Shown: positions 54,436-64,000 of the stretch, in pieces | Layout: each line of letters begins with the position of its first letter | Position numbering within the stretch: position 1 is the stretch's first letter | NCBI GenBank assembly: GCA_018292915.2 | Contig: JACVVK020000290.1 | Location: 795,076-859,075, forward strand | DNA: 64,000 nucleotides | Reading direction: 5' to 3' | Origin: Batillaria attramentaria | Taxonomy: Eukaryota > Mollusca > Gastropoda > Batillariidae | Position numbers and translations under genes: made by a program | The notes under the pieces: generated by a model | The model's input: only the letters and a program-made list of their open reading frames with translations | Databases searched by the model: none | Told to the model about the DNA's origin: nothing

Positions 54436-54829
54436 GGGGAGCCGGGCTGGCCGAATGGTAGAGCGTTGGGCTTCTAATGCTGGGGTCGTGAGTTCGTATC
54501 CCGGCTGGGGCCAAATATTTGTGCTGGCTTTTTCATCGTTGCCCCGTCTTTGATATCACCCGTATGTGGTGGAAAAGGACGTTAAATAATAATAATAATA
54601 ATAATAAATGGCATTTGTAGGGCGCATTTCTTTGACATAAACTCAATGCGCCAATCACTCACCGACACTCACGTACATTTTACAAACAGTGGACAGACAT
54701 ACATTGGTGAAACTGAGTAGTTGCTGACACGGAAAATTACTGGAAAGTTTTACAAAAGAGGAAAGTTTCAAGGTTGTTCTTAAAAACAGACGAGAAAACC
54801 ACTAAACACCTACCCCACCCACCCACCCA
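54436..54829 (+). mobile_element. SINE-A split by a LINE tail
   Basis: SINE-A runs from 54436 to 'ggacgttaaa' at 54596. It is interrupted by a reversed LINE 3' end (54597-54795) and ends at 54796-54829 ('aaaccactaaacacc', then the CACCC tail). The outer TSD tacttgca at 54427-54434 and 54830-54837 bounds the whole composite, proving the order SINE first, LINE second. Confidence 0.9.
54597..54795 (-). mobile_element. LINE 3' end with (AAT)n tail, nested
   Basis: On the minus strand it encodes SVFKNNLETFLFCKTFQ-stop, then a 3' UTR with 'gattggcgcattgagttta' and 'gaaatgcgccc' (GGCGC...GCGCC stem) and an (ATT)n tail. Same family as 45018-45287. Confidence 0.82.
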
Positions 54830-55168
54830 TACTTGCACCCCTGAAGACGGGGCAACGAGAAATTGTAGGCAATACAGACTGTACTCTTTGTCAGGACAAC
54901 CTGACCCCAGAAACACTGGATTGTGTTGTTTACAGTTGGCAAGTCGCTTGCCCTTCTCTTTTTCTTTTCTCGTTTTTCTTCGGCTGCCATCACGGCCACT
55001 TCCGTTTCTGTCTGCCCATAGGCCTATCATACTTAGAGCAGGCATGGAATCGAATTACTTTCCAAGAAAACCTCTGAAATCTAGTAGGGTCCACGGGCAT
55101 GCTTCTCTAGAGCTTGTTCGGCTACATTAAAATCTGTGCAATCTGAGGGAATATGGCCGAGGCCCGGT

Positions 55169-55199
<31 letters not shown>

Positions 55200-55203
55200 G
55201 ATG

Positions 55204-55410
55204 GGAGTGAGTTTTTAAGGCGTAACGCCGCGCAAGCCACAATGACTAATTTGACTAATTCGCGGCTAAGTGTGTCTGCACTTAAAAAAAAGAAAAAAAG
55301 TAACTTTGGACAGCTGATGCAAACTAGTCTACGGGGCAGTATAAACCTAGGACAGGCAGGAGACGCTGCACCTTCATACTAACTTATCGAACTCCCGATT
55401 ACAAGCGGGG
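55204..55410 (-). mobile_element. SINE-D, long copy
   Basis: Matches 29962-30170 throughout: 'gagtgagtttttaaggcgta', 'ccgcgcaagccacaatgact', 'tctacggggcagtataaacc' and 'gagacgctgcaccttcat'. Small duplication 'gactaatttgactaatt' inside. Confidence 0.8.
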
Positions 55411-55540
55411 GAGGGGGGGGGTGTAACGTCCTTTTCCAGCACGTAAGGGGGGTATCAAAGACGGGGCAACGAGAAAAAAGCCAGTACAACGACCGAGCAT
55501 TGAGAGTTCAACGCTCTACCATTCGGCCATCCCGGCTCCC
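55411..55540 (-). mobile_element. SINE-A, internally deleted
   Basis: Reverse copy; core and head present but about 30 bp missing between 'agccagtacaa' and 'cgaccgagcat' (box B region lost). It abuts SINE-D. Confidence 0.8.
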
Positions 55541-55649
55541 CTGGGTATTTGGGCCTCAACTTCATGCACATATTTTCTTCAGAAAACATGTATTTTTGTG
55601 AATGCAGACCAGCTTAGGTGTGATGAACAGCTGGCCCAGTGGCAAGACT

Positions 55650-55975
55650 TTTTTTTAACTACTTTATTATCCCTTTCGGGAAATTCGGGCTGCTTCCCCC
55701 GAGGGAAGCGCGACGTCGCGGTGCAGCGCCACCCAATACCTATCCTATATTTTTATACAATTTTCCTGGGGGAGGAAAACCGGATAACCCGGAGAGAAAC
55801 CCCCGATGAGCAGCCCGGCAGCCAGGAAAAACCGGTATCACATATATCAAAAGCTCGACCTGAGCTCGAACTGGGCTCGAATCCACGCTTCATCGCCATG
55901 ACATTGGTGACGGCCGTTCAGTAGCGCAGCGGCTAAATCCGACGCGCTACCTATTAGACCACCGGTCATCGTTTT
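55650..55975 (-). mobile_element. SINE-E with LINE-like 3' tail
   Basis: On the minus strand, a tRNA-like head 'accggtggtctaataggtag' with 'ggattcgagcccagttcg', then 'gtttctctccgggttatccg' (the same domain type as in SINE-B). It ends 'gaatttcccgaaagggataa' and 'taaagtagtt' plus poly(A). That TTTCCC...GGGAT-AATAAAGT end matches L2-type LINE tails such as 20641-20745. A degenerate relative may lie at 63800-63990. Confidence 0.75.
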
Positions 55976-56370
55976 GTTTTCCTCTGAAACTTGCTGCTTC
56001 GAGGACAATTCCCATGCCTGTTACAGGCCCAGTCTTTAAGATATTCATGCTAACAGACTGTTCTGACCTGTTTGGGTAGTTTCTAGCATCACACCACTCA
56101 GACACCTGCACAGTGACAGCGTCTCAAGGACTGGTACTGAGCCAACAGAATGACGCGGCTGACACAGACAGAGCGAGAGGCCTGTGCTCAGTCGTAGAAT
56201 TTGTAGTTCGACTGTTCACACAAAGTGTGAACAACACTGTACCGCATTAAGAGCTGTACTAATCATTAGGACAGAGTATTTCGAGGGTAGAGGCAGACTC
56301 ACAAGCGAAACTGTTACAAAGCATAAGCTGGCTTCTTTAACGCGTAGTTAACATCGAAACCGCACGTTTT
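55976..56370. other. intergenic
   Basis: No gene or repeat family recognised. Confidence 0.5.
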
Positions 56371-56447
56371 GTGTGTGTGTGTGTGTGTGTGTTGTGTGTG
56401 TTGTGTGTGTGTGGTGTGTGTGGTGTGTGTGTGTGTGTGTGTGTGTG

Positions 56448-56489
<42 letters not shown>

Positions 56490-56498
56490 CGTCGTTGT
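56371..56498. repeat. (GT)n then (TTG)n array
   Basis: GT array with a few TGTTG/GGTG interruptions to about 56450, then TTG trinucleotides. Confidence 0.97.
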
Positions 56499-56935
56499 TG
56501 TAAGAATTGATAAAATCGAGTTCAAATAAGTGTTTCGAAAAAAAAAAATTTTTTTTTCATTTTCACACAAGACTACAGACACACATGAACAAAAACAGTG
56601 ACATTGACAATGTACAGTGAAAACGCAGTTGGTATATACATACGGATGGTGTACAGGCTGAATAGAAGGCAGCATTAGTACCAAACGGATTGTTGAACTA
56701 CACAGGACTTGGCAGACACGGCAAGCATTTCCTAATCTAAATCAAAGCGTTTATACAGTTGCCTATACATGTTTCCACAACATCCGCTTACGTGGAACAT
56801 AATAAAGTTTTCGCTAAAATATCGATTCTTGAGCTCTCTTAAGAAACTGCTCACAGTTATGCGCCTATCCAGGCATCTGCAACGATAAATATCAAATTTA
56901 GCTATCGACAGCAAGAGAATATTTTATCAGCATTA

Positions 56936-57454
56936 ACACAAATGAAATAGCGCGTCTTACTTTTAGAGCTGCTGCTGGTATGAACACAGCTGCCGCTTGC
57001 CTTTTTTTTTTTTTTTCATTCCCTGTAGCTCAAATAGCCAATATATGGATTTGATGGTGCGTTCAAGTCAGTTTATTCAGGACCACTTGGGGGAATGTGA
57101 AAAAAAAAATGAAATAAACACAAAGCCTCACACAAGAACAAGATAACGACGAGAAGAAAATACAGACCGAAAGAAAAAATGAAAAGCACAATGAACACAT
57201 GAATATATATATATTTTTGTTTTCTTTCGGTCTGTATTTTCTTCTCGTCGTTATTTTGTTCTTGTGTGTGGCTTTGTGTTTATTTCATTTTTTTTTCACA
57301 TTCCCCCAAGTGGTCCTGAATAAACTAACTTGAACGCACCAGCAAATCCATATATTGGCTATTTGAGCTACAGGGAATGAAAAAAAAAAAAAAAAAAAGG
57401 CAAGCGGCAGCCGTGATCATACCAGCAGCAGCTCTAAAAGTAAGACGCGCTATT

Positions 57455-57459
<5 letters not shown>
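56936..57459. repeat. 524-bp inverted repeat (P3), arms ~245 bp
   Basis: Arms at about 56936-57180 and 57212-57459, about 95% identical by eye, around a 31-bp AT-rich spacer. Each arm contains, outer to inner, an 'atagcgcgtcttac' end, 'agctgctgctggtatga', a T/A-run, 'ggctatttgagctacaggga' and an L2-type 3' end ('cctgaataaact.acttgaac' on one strand). The right arm runs straight into (TA)n. No coding. It is either a foldback element, a tail-to-tail inverted insertion, or a sequencing or assembly hairpin. Confidence 0.9.
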
Positions 57460-57514
<55 letters not shown>

Positions 57515-57575
57515 GAGAGAGAGAGAGAGATGACAAAGAAGGTGAAAATAAAAAAGAACGAAAGAAAAAAAAAAA

Positions 57576-57645
<70 letters not shown>

Positions 57646-57660
57646 TGTGTGTGGGTGTGT
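57454..57660. repeat. (TA)n, (GA)n and (GT)n compound arrays
   Basis: TA array of about 55 bp, GA to 57529, then GT from about 57577 to 57660 with few interruptions. Confidence 0.97.
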
Positions 57661-58244
57661 GTGTTGGAACGAGTTGCTGCAGAAAACAACCCCCCCCCCA
57701 AAAAAAAAAAAAAAAAAACTTACACACACACACAAACACACACAAACAATTACATCTGGCATTTTACAGCTGTAAGTACATAGATACATAGATACACTCA
57801 CCTACATATGTACATACATGCACCTGTGTACACAAACATACACATACACTGACACCACAGTACATACACTGACAGTACCATAACTGATCTGTGAGTATGC
57901 TGCATAGCGGTGTAGATTGGGCTTTAAAAAAAAAAAAATCCTGTCCCAAGAGCCACGAAACTACGACAACAAGCACCACAAAAAAACCACCTCTCCCACG
58001 CTTTCCATGAATGGTCCAGTGTGTGCATGCCAAGGTTACATCATGCTTACAGCACAGTGCAGAATATTCCCGTTTCTCTTATCGTTATGAACAACACCCG
58101 TGGGCGAAGATCAGTTGTATGGAGCCCGGCACGGGAAGCCGTCATTATGAGACGACACGGATTTAGAGTAGATTCTTTCTCAAACCGGGGGTCTTTGCAT
58201 GTCTTAAATTGCAGCAAATGTACTTCTGCTCCTATAGTACAGTA

Positions 58245-58295
<51 letters not shown>

Positions 58296-58445
58296 CATTC
58301 TTCGGTTCTTTGTTTTATTTTCACCTTATTGACTTTCTTTATGTACATACTGAATATTTTATAACTATTATTTGATGTACTTAATCGCATAATTGTTTCT
58401 CATCCCCCCTCCCCCTCCATTTCTTTCTTTTGATGTATCTCGCCT
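57661..58445. other. intergenic with (CT)n
   Basis: No gene recognised. CT array at 58251-58293; C/A-runs at 57690-57718; interrupted 'acatac' repeats at about 57777-57870. Confidence 0.5.
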
Positions 58446-58470
58446 GCGGTGTGTGTGGTGTGTGTGGTGT

Positions 58471-58540
<70 letters not shown>

Positions 58541-58545
58541 GGTGT
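58446..58545. repeat. (GT)n array
   Basis: GT array with some GGTG and GCGC interruptions. Confidence 0.97.
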
Positions 58546-58557
58546 GAGTGCACGCGC

Positions 58558-58655
58558 TTTACTTAGTTTAACTTACTTAGTTGTATCCTAGCAAGGACAA
58601 GATGTCTGTGCACCTAATCTTTATCCTTGTAAAATAAAGTTTTGTTTTCTCTCTC
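58558..58655 (+). mobile_element. L2-like LINE 3' end
   Basis: 'tttacttagtttaacttact' to 'tatccttgtaaaataaagtt', followed by (CT)n. Same position between GT and TC arrays as the fragments at 21531 and 43757, but the sequence is only loosely similar. Confidence 0.45.
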
Positions 58656-58858
58656 TCTCTTCCTGTAGTGTAAAATATCAGATTCTAGGAAATTAGTCAG
58701 CCATTGCAATACTGTCACACTGTATTATTTTGTTCGTCCGTGAGCATTACCAACGTTATACAACCTGTATGGCAATAGACATGTTTAAACCAATAATAAT
58801 AATAATAATAATAATAATAGCGCTGTAACAGTAGTTCCAAGAAATATACAGTGTTTGT

Positions 58859-58861
<3 letters not shown>

Positions 58862-58937
<76 letters not shown>
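58862..58937. repeat. (AC)n array
   Basis: AC array of about 76 bp with one AAAC interruption. An AAT run at 58793-58818 lies just upstream. Confidence 0.97.
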
Positions 58938-58938
<1 letters not shown>

Positions 58939-59160
58939 CTCTGACAGAAAAATGATACCACAGTATTGCACATACGACCAGGGCCTAGGCACAACGATAC
59001 GCACGTGCATACCGAGAGAGACACACGACGCAAGCAGTTAAACGGTGTTCAGCGATGAAAACAGACGGGTTTTAAGGTTTTTCATCAGTGAAATTTTCAA
59101 GGGAGGGTGACTGGCGGGAAAAAATTAGGGAGAGAACTTCAGGCCAAACGACCAGCGTAG

Positions 59161-59228
59161 GAGTTCGTTCGTTATTTACGGCTTTGCGCCGCGCAAACAA
59201 CAATGGCTATTTCGCGGCTAACCGAGGA
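59161..59228 (-). mobile_element. SINE-D 3' fragment, (GTTC)n tail variant
   Basis: 'gttcgttcgttatttacggc', 'gcgccgcgcaaacaacaatg' and 'tatttcgcggctaacc' align with the family, but the 4-bp tail is GTTC instead of GTGA. Tail motifs therefore vary between copies. Confidence 0.7.
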
Positions 59229-59699
59229 CCCGCGAAGGAGAATGTTCGCGTGTCAACAGTGGAAAGTCTAGAGCGGGTATTCTGATGGTAGGAGTGTCAC
59301 CTGCAGACTAAATGTTGTGCCTAAAATAGTCTTCATAATTCTTTTAAAACAACCAACTGCAAAAAAAACAAAACAAAAAACCTTTAAAAAAAATCCTGCA
59401 TATGATCACGGGGGTGAGGCACTGAAGAGGTGAGTCTTTAGGCGTTTCCGGAAACCTCCCTGTTTCAGCAAATACGTTTACAGTTGTACCGGTGCAACAC
59501 GCCAGTTCAACCCCTCCACACGAACACCCCAAGGGCATTTCAAGCCCTAAGCTGCATTGACCCGGGGGGCACTTTACGCGTACGCATAAAGCGCCCCGGG
59601 TCCACGCCACTTCATAGAAGCGCCTCGGAGTATAATTGGTGCTGGGAAGTTCATCTGGCCTGTTACGCCAATGGATTATCACTCGTCAGCCGATCCATG
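59229..59699. other. intergenic
   Basis: No gene recognised. A 'ccggggggcac...gcgccccggg' inverted pair near 59562-59600 could form a short GC-rich hairpin. Confidence 0.45.
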
Positions 59700-60130
59700 T
59701 TCTTAAAGCCTGTATGCTCGTAACGCTGCTGAGATGGAGAACAGCCGCTTTCGAAGCTGTGAGGCTGTTTACCAGATAGGAGCATGTTTCGTTTGGCCAT
59801 TGCGACCGTTTTCGTAACTTTGTGGTTTCTAATAGTTGAGAAATACGACTTTCTTTGAGCCTGCGGTCCATTTTCGAACAGACTGGGACGCGAAAAAAGC
59901 TGATAAAAATAGCAACCAATCGGCTCCGTCTAGCTGGTCCTCAGTCCGCACCCAAATGTCGTCTACTCAGTACGCGGTGCACTTCTAGAACAACTAATAG
60001 TAATACGCCGGCCAGAGTCATCACAATAGTCTCAGATGCTATACTGTGACCCAAGTGACAGATTCTGATGCACAGGTTCAGCGCATTTGATGAAAACTTT
60101 TTTTCCCGCACGCTGTTGTATGCCTCTCGT
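59700..60130 (+). repeat. dispersed repeat R, uninterrupted copy
   Basis: Reference copy of R (see 44890-45590). It shows the pre-insertion sequence for the LINE nested in the other copy ('gtggtttctaatagttgag'). Confidence 0.75.
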
Positions 60131-60356
60131 ACGCCTTGAGACTTTAAGTACAGGGTGGAAAGTCTCCGCTGTTGGAGAAAAACGCCTCATGGGATATTTC
60201 CCGACACTGACCCGCCGGAAAGCAGTGCGAGCGCCGTGTCGGGACAGAGTGAATGATGGGAAATGCAGCAACAGTGAGGCGAGGTGCAGTCCGGAACAGT
60301 CGGCGAGTTGAGAAGGTCTACACTGAGTGATTAAGTGCTTTCCAATGCGCGGTCTG

Positions 60357-60390
<34 letters not shown>

Positions 60391-60479
60391 AATTCGTAGG
60401 GCGGAGAACTGATTCCCTAAGACCTGAGGCATTACCCAGTAAACCCTTTTGGCTTTACACTAGCCTAATATAAGCACTG

Positions 60480-60481
<2 letters not shown>
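60131..60481. other. intergenic, short (AC)n
   Basis: No gene recognised; AC run at 60360-60388. Confidence 0.5.

Positions 60482-60552
<71 letters not shown>
60482..60552. repeat. (AC)n array
   Basis: AC array of about 71 bp, directly followed by repeat G copy 2. Confidence 0.97.
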
Positions 60553-60555
<3 letters not shown>

Positions 60556-60705
60556 CCTTCTCAAACTCAAAGTATCGCACGCATAGACTAATTTCAGCTA
60601 GCACGGACCAACAAGGGATGCAACTCTTCCTTGCAAAAAAGGGTTAGCGGCCTTTGTGGTTCCAAACTGTGTTGATGATTCGGTTTCGTCAAGTTATAGG
60701 CTAGG
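60553..60705 (+). repeat. (CA)n-linked dispersed repeat G, copy 2
   Basis: Counterpart of 9143-9290, sharing 'tttcagctagcacggaccaa' and 'ggttccaaactgtgttgat'. It carries small insertions ('ctcaaa', 'gactaa') relative to copy 1. Confidence 0.8.
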
Positions 60706-60998
60706 AAAATTGCTGAACAAGGTAGAACAAATTTGATCCTAACTTTTTATTACAGATTTCAGTAGAACACAGGCCCCTAATGCAGTGGTGGTCTCCGTGA
60801 ATTTTTTCTCCGTCCGCGTCACCGTTAAAAACGACCGTTTATCTTGCCATTTGTCAACGGGACTCCTACTCTGAGTTCAGTGAAGTTTCATGCCTGTTCC
60901 AATGTGAATGGGGACGTGGGGTGACTTTAGACTGTACGTTTTGTGTTCACCACCACTCTCTGCAAGCGATTCAAAAGACAAAGACAGACTGAGAGAGA

Positions 60999-61140
60999 TG
61001 ATGATGATGATGATGATGAACGGTTTTATTCAAGATAGAGCATTAAGCATTGCTGCATTACAGGCTGTCCTGCTATTCTGCATGAAAGGATACTTAAAAA
61101 CGACAACAACAACAAACAAACAAAAAATAAAAAAAAAAAA
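60999..61140 (-). mobile_element. L2-like LINE 3' end with (ATC)n tail
   Basis: Second copy of the fragment at 22225-22360: 'ggttttattcaagatagagc' and 'ggctgtcctgctattctgca' on the plus strand. Again flanked by GA repeats (short at left, 61143-61174 at right). Confidence 0.7.
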
Positions 61141-61174
<34 letters not shown>

Positions 61175-61178
<4 letters not shown>

Positions 61179-62897
61179 AAAAAAAAAAAAAAAGGTTTCC
61201 ACAGTTTGTTGCTCTCTCAGGATTCCACTCCGCCATCTTTTCATCTCACACCGACAGTCAATTACTGAACCGTCACAGCCCCCACCCCCACTCCCCACCC
61301 AGGCAAACGCTGCACTAACTCGGGAACCAAGACGACCTCGACCATCATTAGCCACGTGACCGGGGTTAGCGCCGGCTGTACATCAGTTCGCCCTGGGTTC
61401 GCCAAAACAGACACCTGGCCTTCACGCGTCTCGTTAATCCCTTCCCCCAACTGATTCTCTAGCTACTTTCCTACACTTCTACTCCAGCATTTCATTGACC
61501 AAAGGCAGAGGACGCACACAGGAACGCCTGCAGTAACCCTGCCTCTCAACATTCACCATTCTCTTCCCATCAATGATCTCTTCCGTTGTTACACGTGTCT
61601 GCCTTCCATCACCGTGTTTACAGCACCGTGTCGAGACCACTCACATGTTAGACAAGCCGCTATCCTCTTAATTCTCCAGATTAAGCATCAAAGAGAGGTG
61701 GCATGGGGCATTATTTACCAGCAAGGAAAGTCTACAAGGCGTGTGTGAGCGAGCTGTGTATCGGTCAAACACGATGAGGACGCCCCCTGGCGGTAGAGAA
61801 ACAACTTGATCAGCAGGACGACAGCATCGATCAGCAGAAACACTTCAATACAACCTACACGCATCACAGAGAGCTGAAGATTGAAACTTGAAGTATGATA
61901 TGATTTAACGTGTTTCCCGCGCCACATTCCGACTCTGAAGAAAAATATCGATATAGATATCGAGAGCAAACGTTTTTGCACATCCTTCGTGCCAAGGTCA
62001 CACTGAGCTGCCAGAAATGTGTGACGGCACGCATTCAAGGAGGGTAACCTCGCCACATGAAGTGGCTCGAGAAACGCGGTCATACGCATTGAGGGGCACC
62101 CCAAATCAGTAGTGCGAGGCAGGCTCGAGAATTCGACGGCATGCGAGGAAAAGTCAGGAGGCGCTAAATCATCTAAAATTCCCACAAGAAATGGAAACAC
62201 AAAATGTTATTTTGATAGTTGAAAAGCCAGTTTCCACTCCTTTCGGGATTACTACCGGCGGCAGATTCTTTACTGTTCAGTCAAAACGGACCAATAGTGT
62301 TCGCTAGACTTCGCTACTCAGCAACGCCAACAAAACTAAAGATCCCACTCCCCCCCCCCTCCCCGCCGGCAATAGCAAAACCACATTTTCTGTTGGATGA
62401 TTTCAGTGATTTTAGATGTTTTAGCTTTTCCTCACAAGAACTTTCCTCGCACGTGAGCACACTGCCTCGCACTATTTGGACGCATCCTCAGTTCCTGTTC
62501 CTCGCAGATCAAGTTCCTGGGATCCTAGTAGACTTTGAAACCACGTGGTTTACGCCCATTTACCCCCGTGCTGTTCTCCCCTAGCACGCTTTTGCCGCTG
62601 TTCGAGAGAATCTGGAGATATTTGCCGAAATAGTTTCTCATCGTAAAACAGCGTGTCATCGTGCATCTTCAAGTCACGTGACACGGTGGACGTTATGCCC
62701 CGAGATATTTTACAGAGGCGTGTGAGTAGGCAACGTGACTAGCGTGTCCGGCTTCAGCTGATGCGCTACTGAAGATTACAGACCAGTATTAGCTTCCGGG
62801 TCTTGTAGTAAGAATTCCGCTAAATATAGTAGAAAATCTTTGCCCCTTTTAAAATTTGTGTGCATAGTAAAAAAAAAAATGGCAATCTCGTGCTTTT
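61175..62897. other. intergenic, 1.7 kb, no assigned gene
   Basis: No exon, repeat family or RNA gene recognised on either strand. This is the longest stretch without a recognised repeat. Confidence 0.4.
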
Positions 62898-62911
62898 TGT
62901 TGTTGGCTTTG

Positions 62912-63426
62912 TTTGGTTTTTTTTGGGGTTTTTTTTGGCTGCCCCAACTCATTGCCAGTTCCAGTGGTGTTCCTCCCAGGTCATGGGTGGAATCCACGGA
63001 GGGCGCGGAAGGTGGGGCATTTTTTTTTATTTTATTATGCATGATGATGGAGATGAGGATGATGGTAAGATGATGCTATGGAGGTCCGTGTGGTTTGGGA
63101 CTGTGGGACAGGGCCGCATTCCACGCTTCCTGTCATAAATATCCCGGCATTAACCAGGCCCGGGAACTACAGCACCTGCGGTGCCGGCCGTGTAATCATC
63201 CACATCATAAGACGTGTCATACTAAGGGAAGCACCCCCAAAGTCGCACCCGTGAAGTGGGTAAATCTCGGCCGTGTGGCAACAGCCTCCCCATTGGGCCC
63301 ATAGCACACCCGCTCTGGGTAGGAGCCGACCTAGGTAGGAAAAATCCCGCTTGCCTCGGCTGGGATTCGAACCCGGGTCTCCCGGTCCATGGTCCGAAGT
63401 GCTAACCACTACACTACGGGGGCCGG
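62912..63426 (-). mobile_element. SINE-C, full length, perfect 14-bp TSD
   Basis: Reference copy. On the minus strand: GCCGGCCCCCGTAGTG, box A tagtgtagtgg, box B GGTTCGAATCC (complement at 63363-63373), the body 'ctacctaggtcggctccta', a GATG-rich 3' part and a poly(A)-like tail (plus-strand T-runs at 62912-62938). TSD tgttgttggctttg is at 62898-62911 and 63427-63440. Both promoter boxes are intact, so this copy may be recent and transcribable. Confidence 0.95.
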
Positions 63427-63440
63427 TGTTGTTGGCTTTG

Positions 63441-64000
63441 AAATAAGTTTCATGCCAGGTAATAGTAAACTTAGGGGAAAATGAGGCTGGCTTGTGGACT
63501 ATTGTATTCATGCGCGGCTGGCACAGGAGCCAGCAGACGACCGTGGAATGAGGGGTTGTGGCCGCTGCCAACATTGCAAAAAACAAAAAAAACAAAAAAC
63601 CCGGAATATTGGATTTTGTTGAAATTTACTCTACACATGAGTCTATGGCTGCCTGATCTTTGTGATTTTTGTGATTTTTTTTTTTTTTTTTTTTTGGGGG
63701 GGGGGGGGGGTGAATTTTAAAGCATTTCTAGGGTGTCATCTGCAAAGTATGTGTAAGAGGAATACATAGCGTTTTCCTCCAAATTTGCATCTCTCACGGT
63801 CAAGCGGTAGCCCGTCCGGCTTCAGCTGCTGCGCTACAGTCGTCATCACTGCCACAGTGAGCCCCAGGCACGGTCGGTTGTGGCATGTGATGCTGATTTA
63901 TCCCTAACTACCGGGCTGCTCATCAGAGGGTTTTTCTCGGGTCCTCTGTCTTCAAGTTTCAGGGAAAGCAGAAATGAATACGTAAATGATTGTTCGCGCC
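63441..64000. other. intergenic, possible degenerate SINE-E
   Basis: T/G-runs at 63677-63710. From about 63800, 'gcggtagcccgtccggcttc', 'actaccgggctgctcatcag' and 'gggtttttctcgggtcctct' resemble the head and middle domain of SINE-E in forward orientation, but are strongly diverged. Confidence 0.4.

Overview
The window looks like intergenic and intronic DNA from an animal with a large, repeat-rich genome, most likely a marine gastropod mollusc. This is inferred, and no species is claimed. The evidence is: very dense (CA)n arrays, many of 60-110 bp; several families of tRNA-derived SINEs whose architecture (tRNA head, conserved core, short-motif or (AAT)n tail) is of the molluscan type; L2/CR1-like LINE 3' ends; one RTE-like LINE; a microsatellite-bearing Helitron; and one short TTAGGG-type telomeric patch. 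There is no operon structure, no rRNA and no stand-alone tRNA gene. Almost all long open frames are translations of dinucleotide repeats or SINEs.

Host genes: the one exon I can assign is a 155-nt internal exon on the minus strand at 39748-39902. Its translation resembles the N-terminal region of focadhesin (FOCAD). Its acceptor lies directly behind a (TG)n tract. Four further stretches look coding but are unassigned: 33534-33659, 34666-34917, 48048-48242 and 52467-52610.

Layout. 0-10 kb: SINE-A, SINE-B and SINE-C copies and a first copy of a TIR element (family M). 10-18 kb: two ~52-bp minisatellites (10.8-11.7 and 16.5-17.4 kb), a diverged segmental duplication (12.0-12.9 versus 13.7-14.3 kb), a second M copy carrying a nested LINE 3' end, and a 5'-truncated RTE-like LINE with an intact RT frame (14.8-16.1 kb). 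18-35 kb: SINE-B and SINE-F, a nested SINE-A cluster at 25.5-26.1 kb, a third M copy, a 405-bp foldback ending in TTAA (29.0-29.4 kb), and SINEs bracketed by (CA)n arrays (30.9-33.0 kb). 35-43 kb: SINE insertions, a ~105-bp tandem array split by a LINE tail, the FOCAD-like exon and a non-autonomous Helitron at 42678-43154. 43-64 kb: a tandem array of (CA)n-bearing units (47.3-48.0 kb), two large inverted repeats (51.5-52.1 and 56.9-57.5 kb), a SINE-A split by a LINE tail (54.4-54.8 kb) and a young SINE-C flanked by a perfect 14-bp target-site duplication (TSD) at 62.9-63.4 kb.

How the parts relate: the repeats record successive insertions. TSDs read directly from the sequence bound about twenty of them. 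Two SINE families carry 3' ends built like those of LINEs in the same window, which suggests LINE-driven mobilisation. I see no evidence for a new multi-gene system. The most interesting items are the (TG)n-adjacent FOCAD-like exon, the large inverted repeats, the Helitron and the SINE/LINE tail sharing.
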